Positions 9,845-19,084 of a DNA stretch of 64,000 nt are shown here, in pieces. Location of the stretch: the NCBI GenBank assembly GCA_951799405.1, contig OX637352.1, positions 15,448,820-15,512,819 of the forward strand, in the 5' to 3' direction. Origin of the DNA: Agapetus fuscipes (taxonomy: Eukaryota > Arthropoda > Insecta > Trichoptera > Glossosomatidae). Numbering within the stretch: the first letter of the stretch is position 1; each line of letters starts with the position of its first letter. The position numbers and the translations under genes were made by a program. Below the pieces are notes generated by a model. That model did not search any database. It saw nothing but the letters and a program-made list of their open reading frames with translations, and was not told where the DNA came from.

Positions 9845-10444
9845 TATATAATATTGTTATAACTGGATTTCAACTGGGTTTTAATTGAAGAAAAAAAGAA
9901 AGATGATTAATTTGAATTTAAATTTATTTATTGAAAAGAGTTTCGCATTGAATCTGGATAATCTACGGACAGAAGATGCTGAAGGCAAGATGGTAAAGGT
10001 TCAACTGTGGCCTTCCTTCCCTCGTGGGGTCTATTTATCCACTTTTGGGTGATGCCAATATTGATTTGAATACAGGATCCTCATTGGTTGGATCCTGCGT
10101 GAGGGTGGCTTGGCTAGCCTGATATAAAAAATAGGAGCGTACGATTCTCGGCCCTGCAGATGGTAAAGTCAGGTCACACTTCAGTGACAGGGTGTTCGAA
10201 CCGTAACAAATATTACTATTATTTAATAAAAGAGGATGAGACTGAAAAAAAATGAAATATCAAATTCAGGTCAAAAAGTTGTCGAAAACGAGATCCGCAC
10301 ATTCATGTCGGTGTTGGTGAAGTAAATTAACATTGCAATGTGAATTTCCTGTGTCCACAAAAACGTTATTTTTGTTTCAATTATTCCTAAACGTAATAAA
10401 CTGGTCAGACCATTACAAGCATGAAAGGCTTTTGGTAATGCGAA
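9845..10444. other. No recognised feature
   Basis: Mixed composition. A slightly GC-richer part lies at 9990-10200, but there is no recognisable protein or repeat. Confidence 0.5.
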
Positions 10445-10447
10445 TAA

Positions 10448-10740
10448 GGGGCCGTCCATAAATTACGTCATCGATTTTAGCCGATTTTCGACCCCCCCCC
10501 CCCCCTTACAATCATCCTATAGTCATTATCTAATGACCCCCTCCCCCTCTTGCTGTAATAATGGATGAGCTTAATAATTAATAATGTTATATTACTAACA
10601 TAATATTTTGTATATTTTGTAGAAATTGGTATTTAGAAGAACGACGTCACTTTTGGTACTCCTACATAATTTGTCATCATCCGCAGACCAGACTCCCCCC
10701 CCCCCCCTTAATGCGAATGACGTAATATATGGACAGCCCC
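10448..10740 (+). mobile_element. Harbinger-like MITE copy 1
   Basis: 293 bp with ends GGGGCCGTCCATAAATTACG and, at the right, CGTAATATATGGACAGCCCC, flanked by TAA at 10445-10447 and 10741-10743. Both subterminal regions have C-runs of about 12 bases. The 3-bp TAA duplication fits PIF/Harbinger (TWA) habits. No transposase. Confidence 0.8.
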
Positions 10741-10744
10741 TAAG

Positions 10745-11000
10745 TAGTTCTCAAGAATTTCAAACGAGTGCTAGTTCGAACCCCGCCTGCGTCGTGTCCT
10801 ATCGACAATAAGTGCCCGTTCCCACTTGTCGGGTGTCGGATTCGCATATTAATCGGAGGTTCCAGTGGCAGAACATTATGTACGGAGCTATTCACACTTG
10901 TCGGAAACCGATTTTGTCAAAAATGTTCTGACACTGGAACCTCCGATTAATATACGGTCCGACACCCGATAAGTGGGAACGGGCTCTAACTTTGGACCCT
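10745..11000 (+). mobile_element. SINE-P relic with MITE-O inserted
   Basis: 10765-10808 contains a B-box-like GTTCGAACCCCGCCTGCG and GTGTCCTATCGACAA, matching the minus strand of 14752-14880 (a tRNA-like head). The MITE-O at 10812-10986 interrupts it. Confidence 0.5.
10812..10986. mobile_element. MITE-O copy 2
   Basis: 175 bp, ends GTGCCCGTTCCCACTTGTCGG and CCGATAAGTGGGAACGGGCTC, flanked by TAA (10809-10811, 10987-10989). The internal GGAGGTTCCAGTG inverted words match copy 1 at 9201-9383. Confidence 0.85.
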
Positions 11001-11093
11001 TTTCAATCTCATTGGGTAATTATAAATTATCAATTAATTGCATTATTAAACAAGTAAGTAATTATTCATTGATAATAAAAAGATTGATGACTT

Positions 11094-11340
11094 GACTTAT
11101 AGGTTGGTATGCGGCTGACCACCCATGCTGTAAAAATGGTTCACTTTGCCAATGTCACCCCTCTTTCCGGGAAGGACGGCAAGAGTTGCAGGGTGTATGT
11201 CCATTTGAGATTTGGTTTTTATGTTGTAGGTTCACATGATGCATGTGCAAGAGCGAACTTGTACGTGTCTGGTTGTGAGAATGTACGTAATGTGAATCTC
11301 CAACGTAACATATCTTTGCAACTTAGATTAGATTAGACTT
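11094..11340 (+). mobile_element. LINE-A 3' tail, near-complete
   Basis: Runs from TGACTTATAGGTTGGTATGCGG through TTCACATGATGCATGTGCAAG to CATATCTTTGCAACTTAGATTAGATTAGA. One of the best-preserved copies. Confidence 0.85.
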
Positions 11341-11384
11341 GTATTCCTCTTCAGATTTTTTTTTTAAACAGTTTTTCCAATGTT

Positions 11385-11430
11385 TTGTCATAGTGATGTT
11401 TTGTCATAGTGATGTTTTGTCATGTGGTGC
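11385..11430. repeat. Short 18-bp tandem repeat
   Basis: About 2.5 copies of TTTTGTCATAGTGATG. A short GAT-rich run follows at 11520-11540. Confidence 0.6.
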
Positions 11431-11610
11431 ACTGTCATTGGGATGCTCTGGCATGCGTTATTATGTCACATTGTGTCGTTCTGTCAGGTGTCTATTCTAG
11501 TCTATACTAGTTCTATTAGGATGATGATGATGATAATGATGTTGATGTAGACTCCATCTTCTGATCTTCATCATCTGAAGCCGGCCATGAAAGCCTAAAA
11601 ACACTTATAA

Positions 11611-11908
11611 TATTAGGATGATTTATTTGGTGAGCGCTGTTTTTGTGTGTATCACACCTCAAGAGACCTCTGCGAGCTTGGCCGTCGCTGTAAAAAGCGC
11701 CAGTTCTCAAGCAAGACCCAGTTGTTGTAAGGTTGGATGGACCTTTCAGTGACCGGTCTTTGGTATAGGCTTATGAATTTTTTCAACCCAGCGAAGAGCA
11801 CATTTGGAAATATAAATGGTATATTATATTTTTGTGCTCCGCCGGGATTCGAATCCACAACCTTCCATTTACGAGTCCGAAGTGTTGCCACTGGACTACG
11901 GACCGGTC
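11611..11908 (-). mobile_element. SINE-B, near-complete copy
   Basis: Minus-strand copy from the tRNA-Thr(CGT)-like head (GACCGGTCCGTAGTCCAGTGG, CTCGTAAATGGAAGG, GGATTCGAATCCC) through the body to ACAGCGCTCACCAAATAAATC and the ATATT tail. The A box is intact; the B box differs from consensus at one position. Confidence 0.85.
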
Positions 11909-11964
11909 AAAATGTTATGTCACATTGTGTCGTTCTGTCGTATGTCGTTCTGTCGTATGTCGTT

Positions 11965-12125
11965 GTTCGAGTCAGAAGACAAAAGAACTAGAGGAAGGCC
12001 TCTTGCACGATGGTCAGATGATATTAAAAGAGTTGCTGGTGACTGGATGCAGAGAGCCCAGGACAGAGACGCCTGGAGAGGTATGGGGGAGGCCTATGTC
12101 CAGCAGTGGACAAGAATTGACTGAT
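11965..12125 (+). pseudogene. RTE-like LINE C-terminal relic
   Basis: The plus frame ending at the stop near 12122 reads RTRGRPLARWSDDIKRVAGD, then DWMQRAQDRDAWRGMGEAYV and QQWTRID. The RGRPxxRWxDDI...DRxxWR...EAYVQQW pattern is the usual C-terminus of RTE-type LINE reverse transcriptases in arthropods. The rest of the polymerase is missing; upstream DNA is low-complexity GTCGTT repeats. It is a different LINE lineage from LINE-A, whose C-terminus ends in DRKKWRLICNxGG. A similar but worse fragment lies at 17025-17110. Confidence 0.75.
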
Positions 12126-12354
12126 AAATTAAAGTCGTTCTATCATGGAACCAGACTTTGACCGGTTTCGTTATGCAGTGTCGCATAGAAGAGACTGAAT
12201 TAAAATAATACATCCAGTAAAATAATACGTGGATTATCTTAGTGTGTGGACTTTGATATGAAAACCAAATATGTGTGTGTGTGTGTGTTTGTGTTTATCA
12301 ATCTGTACTCGGAGTATTAAATATTGCGTAAAATCACCTCGATTGCGTTTCTAC

Positions 12355-12600
12355 TCTATAATCTAAGTTGCAAGATATTAGAGACATTTATTAAGGCTTT
12401 TGTTAAACGCTCGCTCACATGTAGACACGTATAAGTTTGGTTTACAAATGCTAAATGTGTCGTCACAAATGAAAACCAAATCCCAAATGAACATAACCTC
12501 TGCAACTTTGGCCGACCTTTTCTGAAACAGCGGTGACATTGGCAATGTGACCATTTTTTACATATGTGTGGTCAGCCTCATACCAACCAACCGACGTTCG
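12355..12600 (-). mobile_element. LINE-A 3' tail
   Basis: Begins CTCTATAATCTAAGTTGCAAGATA and ends GTGTGGTCAGCCTCATACCAACC; all internal landmarks are present with moderate divergence. Confidence 0.8.
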
Positions 12601-12702
12601 TTTGACATGTAGGTACGGATAGAAATTATTGACTTTTTTTGTATAGATTTCTTTTTAAGGTTTTGTTCTTTTTTCATACTTAAATGTTTTTTATTATTTG
12701 TA

Positions 12703-12905
12703 TTCCTTGACTTATAGGTTGGTATGAGGCTGACCACCCATACTGTAAAAAATGGTTCACTTTGCCAATGTCTCCCCTGCGTCAGGGAAGGTCTTGTAAG
12801 TACACATTCAGCATTTGTAAGCGCGAACTATGTACACGTGTTTGTTTGTGGGCATACATCTGAGAGCTTTGAATGAATATATCCTTGCAACTTAGATTAT
12901 AAATT
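12703..12905 (+). mobile_element. LINE-A 3' tail, internal deletion
   Basis: Starts CCTTGACTTATAGGTTGG. The segment from GTCGGCAAGAG to the GGTTT stretch is deleted (CAGGGAAGGTC joins TTGTAAGTACACATTC). It ends ATCCTTGCAACTTAGATTATAAATTATAG. The same variant body occurs at 14440 and 37545. Confidence 0.8.
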
Positions 12906-12916
12906 ATAGAATGATT

Positions 12917-13140
12917 TCGTAACCAATAGGTAGGTATGAAGCTGACCCCCCATGCTGTAAAAACTTCGTTCACTTTTGCCAATGCCACCCAGGTAGGTAT
13001 CAGGCAAGTGCGGCAAGAGTTGCAAGGTTTACGTTTATTGTTTTTTTAGTGCACATGTGGCAAGTGAAAGAACTTACACGTTTATGCCATTGAGTATTTA
13101 AGTCTTAAACGCCACTATATCTTTGCAACTTAGATTATTA
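12917..13140 (+). mobile_element. LINE-A 3' tail, second copy in tandem
   Basis: Starts CCAATAGGTAGGTATGAAGCTGACC and ends ATCTTTGCAACTTAGATTATT. It lies just 12 bp after the previous copy, in the same orientation, but its sequence is clearly different, so this is two insertions rather than a tandem duplication. Confidence 0.75.
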
Positions 13141-13365
13141 AAAGTATTGCTTACTAGAATAATGATTAAAGTTGCAGGACACTGGTACCTGTAGCGTGTC
13201 ACACGAGGACGGAGCTTACATAAAAACACCCGTCTTTTCAAGTTGATTTTCTAGTTTTGAATATTAATACATAAATATGTAAAGTACCTTCTGTATGTTA
13301 TTGTTTTGTCGTCTGCTCCTTCGCTACCTATTATAGTGTAGGTATATTACAAGTGTACAAATAAA

Positions 13366-14074
13366 CATGGAGGTATATTCAATGGAGGGGCTATGAATGT
13401 GATTTAGTACCAATCGACATGATGCAACGTCTTTGACAACATACATTGTTTACCTATATTGCTGTCTCGCTCACGACATATGAAATGATTATGTTATTTT
13501 CTATGTAAGCAACGTGTCTCTACTGCGTCTTCAATCTATGTAATATCACAATGGAAACCCATGACATCACTATGGTAACGGTGTTTGTTACTAGTGTTGT
13601 TGAAAGTATGAAAATACCTGATAAATTCCGAATTCAAAAGTGTTCCACCCTCATTGTGTACGGGATGATTTTCACAAGTATCTATTACCGCGAGCAAAGA
13701 AGTTACATACTTGAAGAAGCAAGTACCTACCTACAGGTATATATTTGAACATCACTAGTTCTAGAAATGGCTGTCACTTTCGCGAACAAAATATTTCGAC
13801 AAACGAAAAAGAAATTTTATCAACGTAATCATATAGAATAGTGATTAAAGGGAAATATTATTCCATGTTCTATAACACATTTACTTTTGTTGGCACGTTT
13901 AGAAAATACCCAGTTTGGCATTTATATGGATTTTTTCCAATTAGGTAACACACCTGTTGATAGTTGGAAGGTTACCGATAGACGGAATTTGGATTTTTGT
14001 ATGATGAGTGGGGTAGCGTATTTCTAATTCTTAAAGAATTGATTTTTTAGCCCATCCTGTTCTATATATCGATG
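13366..14074 (-). mobile_element. DNA element N (CATGG ends), copy 1
   Basis: A 709-bp element matching 18085-18754 and 48512-49213 in the opposite orientation. Landmarks are TGTTACTAGTGTTGTTG, CGGGATGATTTTCACAAGTA and GAGTGGGGTAGCGTATTTCT. It starts CATGGAGG and ends TATATATCGATG (expected CCATG). The 8-bp flanks (CAAATAAA / CAAAATAA) match only imperfectly. No transposase frame. Confidence 0.75.
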
Positions 14075-14223
14075 CAAAATAATCTATAATCTCTGTAGCA
14101 AATTCATTAGTCTTCCTGACCAGAAACAGGTGTTAACATTACCAATGAATAACTCATAAATTTAGTATTTTAATTATACATGTCTGCTTGTGGGAATGCG
14201 TTAAATATGAATCTTAAGTGAGT

Positions 14224-14668
14224 CGTATAAATGCAAACGCCGTCAACTCCTTACGCGATGATTTTGAGAAAAATAAACTTGTGTTTTGAACGCAATTTTT
14301 TGTCAGTTGGAGATGACGGCGTTTGCACGAAATCATACTTTTTCAATTAAATTACGAAGGATTAAGTGAGGTTTTCATCGCATAGCACACAGCAAATGAT
14401 TTGTTACACTGCGCAGAATCAAGTTTAATAATTATCTTTGACTTATAGGTTGGTAAGGGAAGGTCGGCTAAAGTTGCAGGGCTTATGTTTATTTGAGGTT
14501 TGGAATTTGATTTGTAAGTACACATTCAGCATTTGCAAGCGCGAACTACACGTGTCTGTTTGTAGGCATACATCTGAGAGCTTTAAATGAATATATCCTT
14601 GCAACTTAGATTATAGATACATTATTATCTAAAAAATCATAAAATTTGGAGATGACGGCGTTTGCAGT
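14224..14668. mobile_element. TIR element carrying a LINE-A insertion
   Basis: Ends TCGTATAAATGCAAACGCCG and its near complement CGGCGTTTGCAGTTATACGA. A second TGACGGCGTTTGCA copy at 14317-14330 forms an inner inverted pair with the left end. A LINE-A tail with the 12703-type deletion (14440-14630, plus strand) sits inside. Superfamily not assigned. Confidence 0.65.
14440..14630 (+). mobile_element. LINE-A 3' tail, internally deleted
   Basis: TTGACTTATAGGTTGGT joins AAGGGAAGGTCGG directly, so about 60 bp are lost; the remainder runs to ATCCTTGCAACTTAGATTATAG. It lies inside the TIR element at 14224-14668. Confidence 0.75.
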
Positions 14669-14751
14669 TATACGAATCAAATGATATATTATCTCTTTGC
14701 AGCTTAGATTTAGATCACTAAATTACCTAATGATACTCGTATCTGTTGGAA

Positions 14752-14880
14752 TAGTGTCAGTGTTTTTCGATAGGACACGATGCAGGCGGGGTTCGAACTC
14801 GCGATTGTGTCAACAACGCAAATTTTAGTACCGACGCCTTATCCCTTTGACCATACCAGCGACAAGTTTGTTTTCACGCA
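14752..14880 (-). mobile_element. SINE-P, tRNA-like fragment
   Basis: On the minus strand, TATGGTCAAAGGGATAAGG (A-box-like) is followed by a GAGTTCGAACCCCGCC B box and GTGTCCTATCGAAAAACAC. The second copy is the relic at 10745-10811. The source tRNA is not clear. Confidence 0.5.
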
Positions 14881-14924
14881 GCCACGCGTAAGTTCATGCT
14901 TACACTTGCTTCATAAGCTTCAAA

Positions 14925-15790
14925 GCTATGACTTATAATTCTTGCTTCTATCGTGAGGCGCTACAAGGAAGTGGTGATTGATGTTGGTTTTGAATAAAAC
15001 CGGATTAAATTGGGAAGGGAACACAGATACTGGTAGACCATTCCATAAACGGGAAGTTTGGCAAAGGAATGAGTCACGAAAAGCCAAGCTCTCGTAGTTT
15101 TGAGATCGACTGCAAAGGGATGAATGAGAGTCGTACTACGAGTTTCCCTTTCTGAAATGCGAGGAGGAGGATATAATGAATGGAGCTCATTAGAACAAGC
15201 TTTGTGGTAATATCGATAAAAAGACTGAGCATTCCAACTTTTCTTCTGTGCTGGAGCGGCTGCAGATCGGATGTCAGAGAAGGATCATTGATCAACCTCA
15301 GTGCCCTCCTCTGCACAGAATCTAGTTGAGCAGTCAACTTCTTGGACATACCAGACCAGAGATCGCTGCCATACTCGATAATGGGGCGGATTTGGTATTT
15401 ATACAGAGTCAATAACTGGGCTGAAGTAAAAAACCTACGGGCTCTGTATAATATGCCGAGTCGCCGGAAAGCGGAAGTTGTGCGAGACTCAATAGCATCA
15501 TGGTATTTTAACTCTGATGACAGAGAAACACCAAGAAGATTTAAGTGTTCATGGTTAGAGAGGGAGACATTGTCGAAAGTTGGGAGATAGTTGTTTGGAA
15601 TCCTCTTTAAGGATATCAGACATGCTTGAGTCTTTTTGATGTTGAACTCTACAAGGTTGTCAGTGCCCCAACGGCTGACAGCCCTGAGATCTGTATTGAT
15701 CTTTGAAGCTAATGATTCACGAGCAATAGATATCGCTGAACTATTTGGGGCTTTGTAAGCCCATTTTAAAAGTAACGAATTCCTTGACTT
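14925..15790 (-). pseudogene. Jockey-like LINE RT C-terminal fragment
   Basis: The open frame extends well upstream of its first Met. From about 15778 it reads KWAYKAPNSS, SRWGTDNLVEFNIKKTQ, LLGVSLSSELKYHD, LYKYQIRPIIEYGSDLWSG and LDSVQRRALRLIND before the stop at 15074. These are the RT thumb blocks typical of Jockey-superfamily LINEs. A frameshift follows: another frame at about 14930-15060 reads SRLWNGLPVSVFP and FKTNINHHFL, the usual end of such proteins. The palm domain with the catalytic YADD and the endonuclease are missing. Fragments with similar ends occur at 47090-47225 (minus) and 61618-61705 (plus). Confidence 0.85.
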
Positions 15791-16190
15791 GAAGGTCCTG
15801 ACTAATCAAGAGCCTGACAGAAAAAAGTGGAGGCGCATCTGCGGAGGTACCGGCCACCCCTAGTGGAACGGCGACAGGATACAGTACAGTACATATCCCC
15901 CATGATGTGATGACATCGAAAGCGCTCGAGGAAATAAATCAACTCGCGATAAAAAAACGTATTTTTTTTTGCATTATTAATTGATTTCATAGATTACAAT
16001 TGCGTATGAGTTTATTTGTTTACGGATATAAGAAATGCCCGCCGTACAAAGAGCACGCTGCACTCGCATCTCGCACATTTCTACTTAAATACAGAAATAG
16101 CTTGATCTTGGGAGTGACCACCACACACATAGTATCTCACTCAGTCTAAATAGTCTCTCTTACTGGCTGAAGTCGGCTTCCGCACTCTCA
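15791..16190. other. LINE scraps and unrecognised DNA
   Basis: 15820-15900 on the minus strand resembles the end of the LINE-A-type RT (GCGCCTCCACTTTTTTC, then GGGGTGGCCGGTACC), matching the CAGGGGCTCTGGTCACCCCTA stretch at 61850. The rest is unrecognised. Confidence 0.4.
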
Positions 16191-16191
16191 A

Positions 16192-16425
16192 CATCTAAAT
16201 CTAAGCCGCAAAGATATGTATCATTTGAGATTCATATTAAATGCATTCCCACAAGCAGACACGCATAATTTCGCGCTTACACATGCCGCATGTGGACCTG
16301 CAATATAAAAAAACTCAATCTCAAATGAACATGAGCCCTGCAACTCTTGCCGTCCTTCCCTGAAACAGGGATGACATTGGCAAAGTGAACCATTTGTTAA
16401 CAGTATGGGTGGTCAGCCGCATAGA
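16192..16425 (-). mobile_element. LINE-A 3' tail
   Basis: Full-length minus-strand copy from ATCTAAATCTAAGCCGCAAAG to GGTGGTCAGCCGCATAG, with all landmarks. It abuts MITE-M at 16434. Confidence 0.85.
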
Positions 16426-16609
16426 CCCTTTATCTTCTTTTATCGATATTTATTTAATGTGAAGTAATGTGAACAACGTATGTGGAACTTCCGTGGTTTA
16501 TGCTCGCACTTTTATGTGCATCCCATATTTATTACACTTGATATCTCAGTAACTATGAGTCCGAGGACTCCAATATTTTTACCACTTAAAAAACAGCTAA
16601 TTATAATAA

Positions 16610-16929
16610 CTAGGGGCGTTGCCCCTGGCTGCTACGCAGCCCAACCCCTTAACATTTGGAGAATCTGTATATTGCGCATAGTTTACTCACGTTTTAAAAT
16701 TCGTAATATTAAAAAAAACATGTAAAATAAAAACATGCAGTTTTTGTAAAAGAAAATTTATTTTTGCACACTGCCGAGCAGGCAGTTTAGCGTAATCGGC
16801 TAAACCACCGGTTCTTTCGGCGGCCCCGCCCGGGAGACGCGGGTTCGATCCTCGCGGCGAGACATTTTGAAAATTGAAAATTTGAAAGTCCAAACGAAAG
16901 ACGACGACGAAGGAGAATATAATAAAGGA
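16610..16929 (-). mobile_element. Non-autonomous Helitron
   Basis: On the minus strand it begins TCCTTTATTATATTC and ends AGGGGCAACGCCCCTAG: a 5' TC, a 3' hairpin, and a CTAG terminus. It is inserted between A and T. The same sequence without it is present twice (near 59115 and near 46890), reading AGAAATTATTATAAT. A second hairpin, GGCTGC/GCAGCC, lies just inside. A truncated relative is at 62114-62248. It contains a tRNA-like segment (16780-16862). Confidence 0.85.
16780..16862 (+). repeat. tRNA-like segment inside the Helitron
   Basis: TTTAGCGTAATCGGCTAAACC resembles a D-arm, CCGGTTCTTTCGG an anticodon arm with a 7-nt loop GTTCTTT (TCT, Arg-like), and CGCGGGTTCGATCCTCGCG a T-arm with a perfect 5-bp stem. 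The variable region is unusual, so it is more likely a captured or decayed tRNA than a functional gene. Confidence 0.45.
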
Positions 16930-17024
16930 TTTCTGCATCATTAACTCAAAAACGCAAAAAAGTGGACTTCCGTTGTTTATGCTCTAAGGTACAGAATTGT
17001 ATCTCTTGCTGATTGAGGTGACGA

Positions 17025-17110
17025 TGGCTGAACACGGCAGCGAATAGATAGAAATTGAGAGGCCTACGTCCAGGAGTGGACTGAGAAGGCTGAGAAGAAG
17101 AGGAAGAAGA
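17025..17110 (+). pseudogene. RTE-like LINE C-terminal scrap
   Basis: A short plus-strand frame reads EAYVQEWTEKAEKKRKKTG, equivalent to the EAYVQQW end at 12.1 kb, preceded by a decayed RRWLNTAAN stretch with a stop. Only about 30 codons can be aligned and there is no linked 3' tail. The frame continues into GAAGAAG low-complexity sequence, a common 3' feature of RTE-like elements. Confidence 0.55.
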
Positions 17111-17194
17111 CTGGCTGAGAACTCTGTTTCCGTACTTGCTTATTCGTTACACAAAATTGTCGATATTATTTGGCAGAAAATGTGTTATCAGAAA

Positions 17195-17268
17195 GAATTT
17201 CTGGCGCCCTTGGCGAGGATCGAACGCCAGCCCTCTGATAGTCACTTATTCAGTTTTACCCTTAAGGG
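17195..17268 (-). repeat. tRNA-like SINE scrap
   Basis: The minus strand contains CTGGCGTTCGATCCTCGCC (B box) preceded by GTGACTATCAGAGGG. Too short to assign to a family. Confidence 0.35.
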
Positions 17269-17406
17269 TAGGTATTCCTTGACTTATAGGATGGTATGAG
17301 GCTGACCACCCATACTGTAAAAAATGGTTCACTTTGCCAATGCCACCGCTGTTTCGGGGAAGGTCGGTAGGAGTTGCAGGGCTTATTTTCATTTCAGATT
17401 GGGTTT

Positions 17407-17756
17407 TTGATGATGATGATGATGATGAGTTGATGATTTCTTTATAGCGCCGTTTCGTGATGTAGTCACTCCAAGGGCGCTGGTGCAAACTAATCTAATC
17501 TAATCTAATCTAAGCTGCAAAGATATATATCATTTAAGTTTTATATTAAAACGATGCCAGATATTTGCTTGTCTTCAGTGCATTCCGGAACTTTCCATGG
17601 TCCTCTAGCTCTCTCACATGATGTGGCAGGTGGTTCCAGGCCAGAGGGCCAGCAACTGCAAATGCACGCTCTCCAAACATTGTGTTAACTCTTCTTATAG
17701 GTTCTTCAATTCTTGATTTGGCTCCAGTCTCAGCCGAGCGGAGTGTAAGGCTTCTT
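17407..17756 (-). pseudogene. CR1-like LINE 3' end, itself interrupted
   Basis: The minus-strand frame reads EEPIRRVNTMFGERAFAVAG, then PLAWNHLPHHVRELEDHGKF and RNALKTSKYLAS, the C-terminal FGxRAFxVAGPxxWNxLP motif of CR1/L2-type LINEs. It is followed by APALGV and a (ATC)n tail at 17407-17430. A 60-bp LINE-A end (17491-17551, minus) splits the coding end from the tail. The intact arrangement is at 61242-61545, where GTGCAAAC is directly followed by GATGCC. No upstream polymerase remains. Confidence 0.75.
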
Positions 17757-17815
17757 ATATTGTAGGTCCACATGCGGCATGTGTTTGTACATGTCTGCTT
17801 GTGGGAATGCGTGTA

Positions 17816-17972
17816 ATATACTGTAACTGTAACTCTGTCGCCATTGCGCTAGGGTTAGGCCAGAGCCTCTGCAGAGTTGCCTCCATTTTTTCCTATCCTG
17901 ACATACCTCTTTCAATTCCTTCATATCCATCACCTTTTTCATGCATTTTCTTCTTTTACGCTCACGTTGTAT
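17816..17972 (-). pseudogene. LINE RT C-terminal scrap
   Basis: Minus-strand codons give MKKVMDMKELKEVCQDRKKW followed by RQLCRGSGLTLAQWRQ. The KEVCxDRKKWR block relates it to LINE-A, but the ending (RGSGxxxxQWRQ) is that of a second subfamily, also at 20170-20320 and 61706-61890. It interrupts the LINE-A tail. Confidence 0.7.
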
Positions 17973-18084
17973 TTGTGTAATATGAATCTTAAATTATTTA
18001 TATCTTTGCAGCTTAGATTTAGATTAGATTAAGTATCGACATACTATAGTGTGTTAGTTTTTTTATCACATTTACAACTGGGTG

Positions 18085-18754
18085 CATGGATATATAGAAC
18101 TGTATGGGCCAAGAAATCAATCCTTTGAGAATTAGAAATACGCTACCCCACTCATCACACAAAAATCCAAATTCAGTCTATCGGTAACCTTCCAACTGTC
18201 AACAGGTGTGTTACCTATTTGGGAAAAAATCCATATAAATATCAAACTGGGTATTTTCTAAACGTGCCAACAAAATAGAGTAAATGTGTTGTAGAACATG
18301 GAATTAACGTTGATAAAATTTATTTTTCGTTTGTCGAAATATTTTGTTCGCAAAAGTGACAGCCATTTCTGGAACATGTGATGTTCAAATATATAGGTAC
18401 TTGCTTCTTCAAGTATGTAACTTCTATGCTCGCGGTAATAGATACTTGTGAAAATCATCCCGTACATAATGATGTGGGAACATTTTTGAATTCGGAATTT
18501 ATCAGATATCTTAATACTTGCAACAACACTACTAACAGATCCGTTACCATAGTGATTTCATGTGTTTCCTTGGTGATTTGTAAATAGATTGAAGACGGAG
18601 TAGGGACACGTTGCTTACATAGAAAATGAGAAAAGCATTTCATATGTCGTGAGCGAGACAGCATTATAAACAGTGTATGGTGTCAAAGACGGTGAATCAT
18701 GTTGATTGGTACTAAATGACATGTACGACCCCTCCATTTAATACTTCCTCCATG
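18085..18754 (+). mobile_element. DNA element N, copy 2
   Basis: 670 bp, starting CATGGATATATAGAACTG and ending AATACTTCCTCCATG, flanked by perfect 8-bp duplications ACTGGGTG (18077-18084, 18755-18762). Only about 6 bp of the ends are inverted repeats. A 69-codon frame in the middle resembles no transposase. Confidence 0.85.
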
Positions 18755-18762
18755 ACTGGGTG

Positions 18763-19084
18763 TGACTTTCTGTGAACAGTAGATTTTTACTTGCTTAAAT
18801 TCAAAAAATATTTGTGGGCCGCGGTTATCTCTCCGCTTTATTTTTATCTAATTTGTTGTTGACATTTTGTCTTATATAATGTAGGTACCTACTTGTATGT
18901 GTAGATATGTACCTATCATTAATGACGTTATCTGCTGGTTGATAAATTTTTACATTTATAATTATGTGGTCAGCTCCCGCCGCCCAGAATACAAACGCGT
19001 AATCTCTCTTAATTATTGTCAAATTATGGCGTTGGTAGAACGCTTGCAGTCAAAGCCAGAGGGTTAAATTTTAAACTGAGCAAA
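18763..19084. other. No recognised feature
   Basis: AT-rich DNA with TAGGTACCTACTTG and ATGTACCTATC stretches, a pattern common in lepidopteran intergenic DNA. No element recognised. Confidence 0.4.

Larger units (their letters stand above)
14172..14718 (+). mobile_element. LINE-A tail split by a TIR element
   Basis: 14172-14223 (TACATGTCTGCTTGTGGGAATGCG...CTTAAGTGAG) and 14669-14718 (ATCAAATGATATATTATC...GCAGCTTAGATTTAGAT) are two parts of one tail, separated by the element at 14224-14668. Confidence 0.7.
16434..16999. mobile_element. MITE-M copy with Helitron inside
   Basis: Apart from the inserted 16610-16929, this aligns with the complement of 59056-59300: ATCGATATTTATTTAATG, GTTTATGCTCGCAC, GGGATGCACAT in complement, and the right end GTTGTTTATGCTCTAAGGTACAG at 16977-16999. 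The left end is lost against LINE-A. Confidence 0.7.
17270..18035 (+). mobile_element. LINE-A tail broken by two insertions
   Basis: The tail is in three parts: 17274-17406 (up to GATTGGGTTTTT), 17757-17815 (TATATTGTAGGTCCACATGCGG...GGAATGCGTGTAATA) and 17973-18035 (TGTAATATGAATCTTAAATT...TTAGATTAGATT). The breaks hold CR1-type DNA and a LINE RT scrap. Confidence 0.7.

Noticed and set aside
12917..13140. Tandem duplication of the LINE-A tail at 12703-13140
   Set aside because: The two neighbours differ in internal deletion and sequence, so they are separate insertions.
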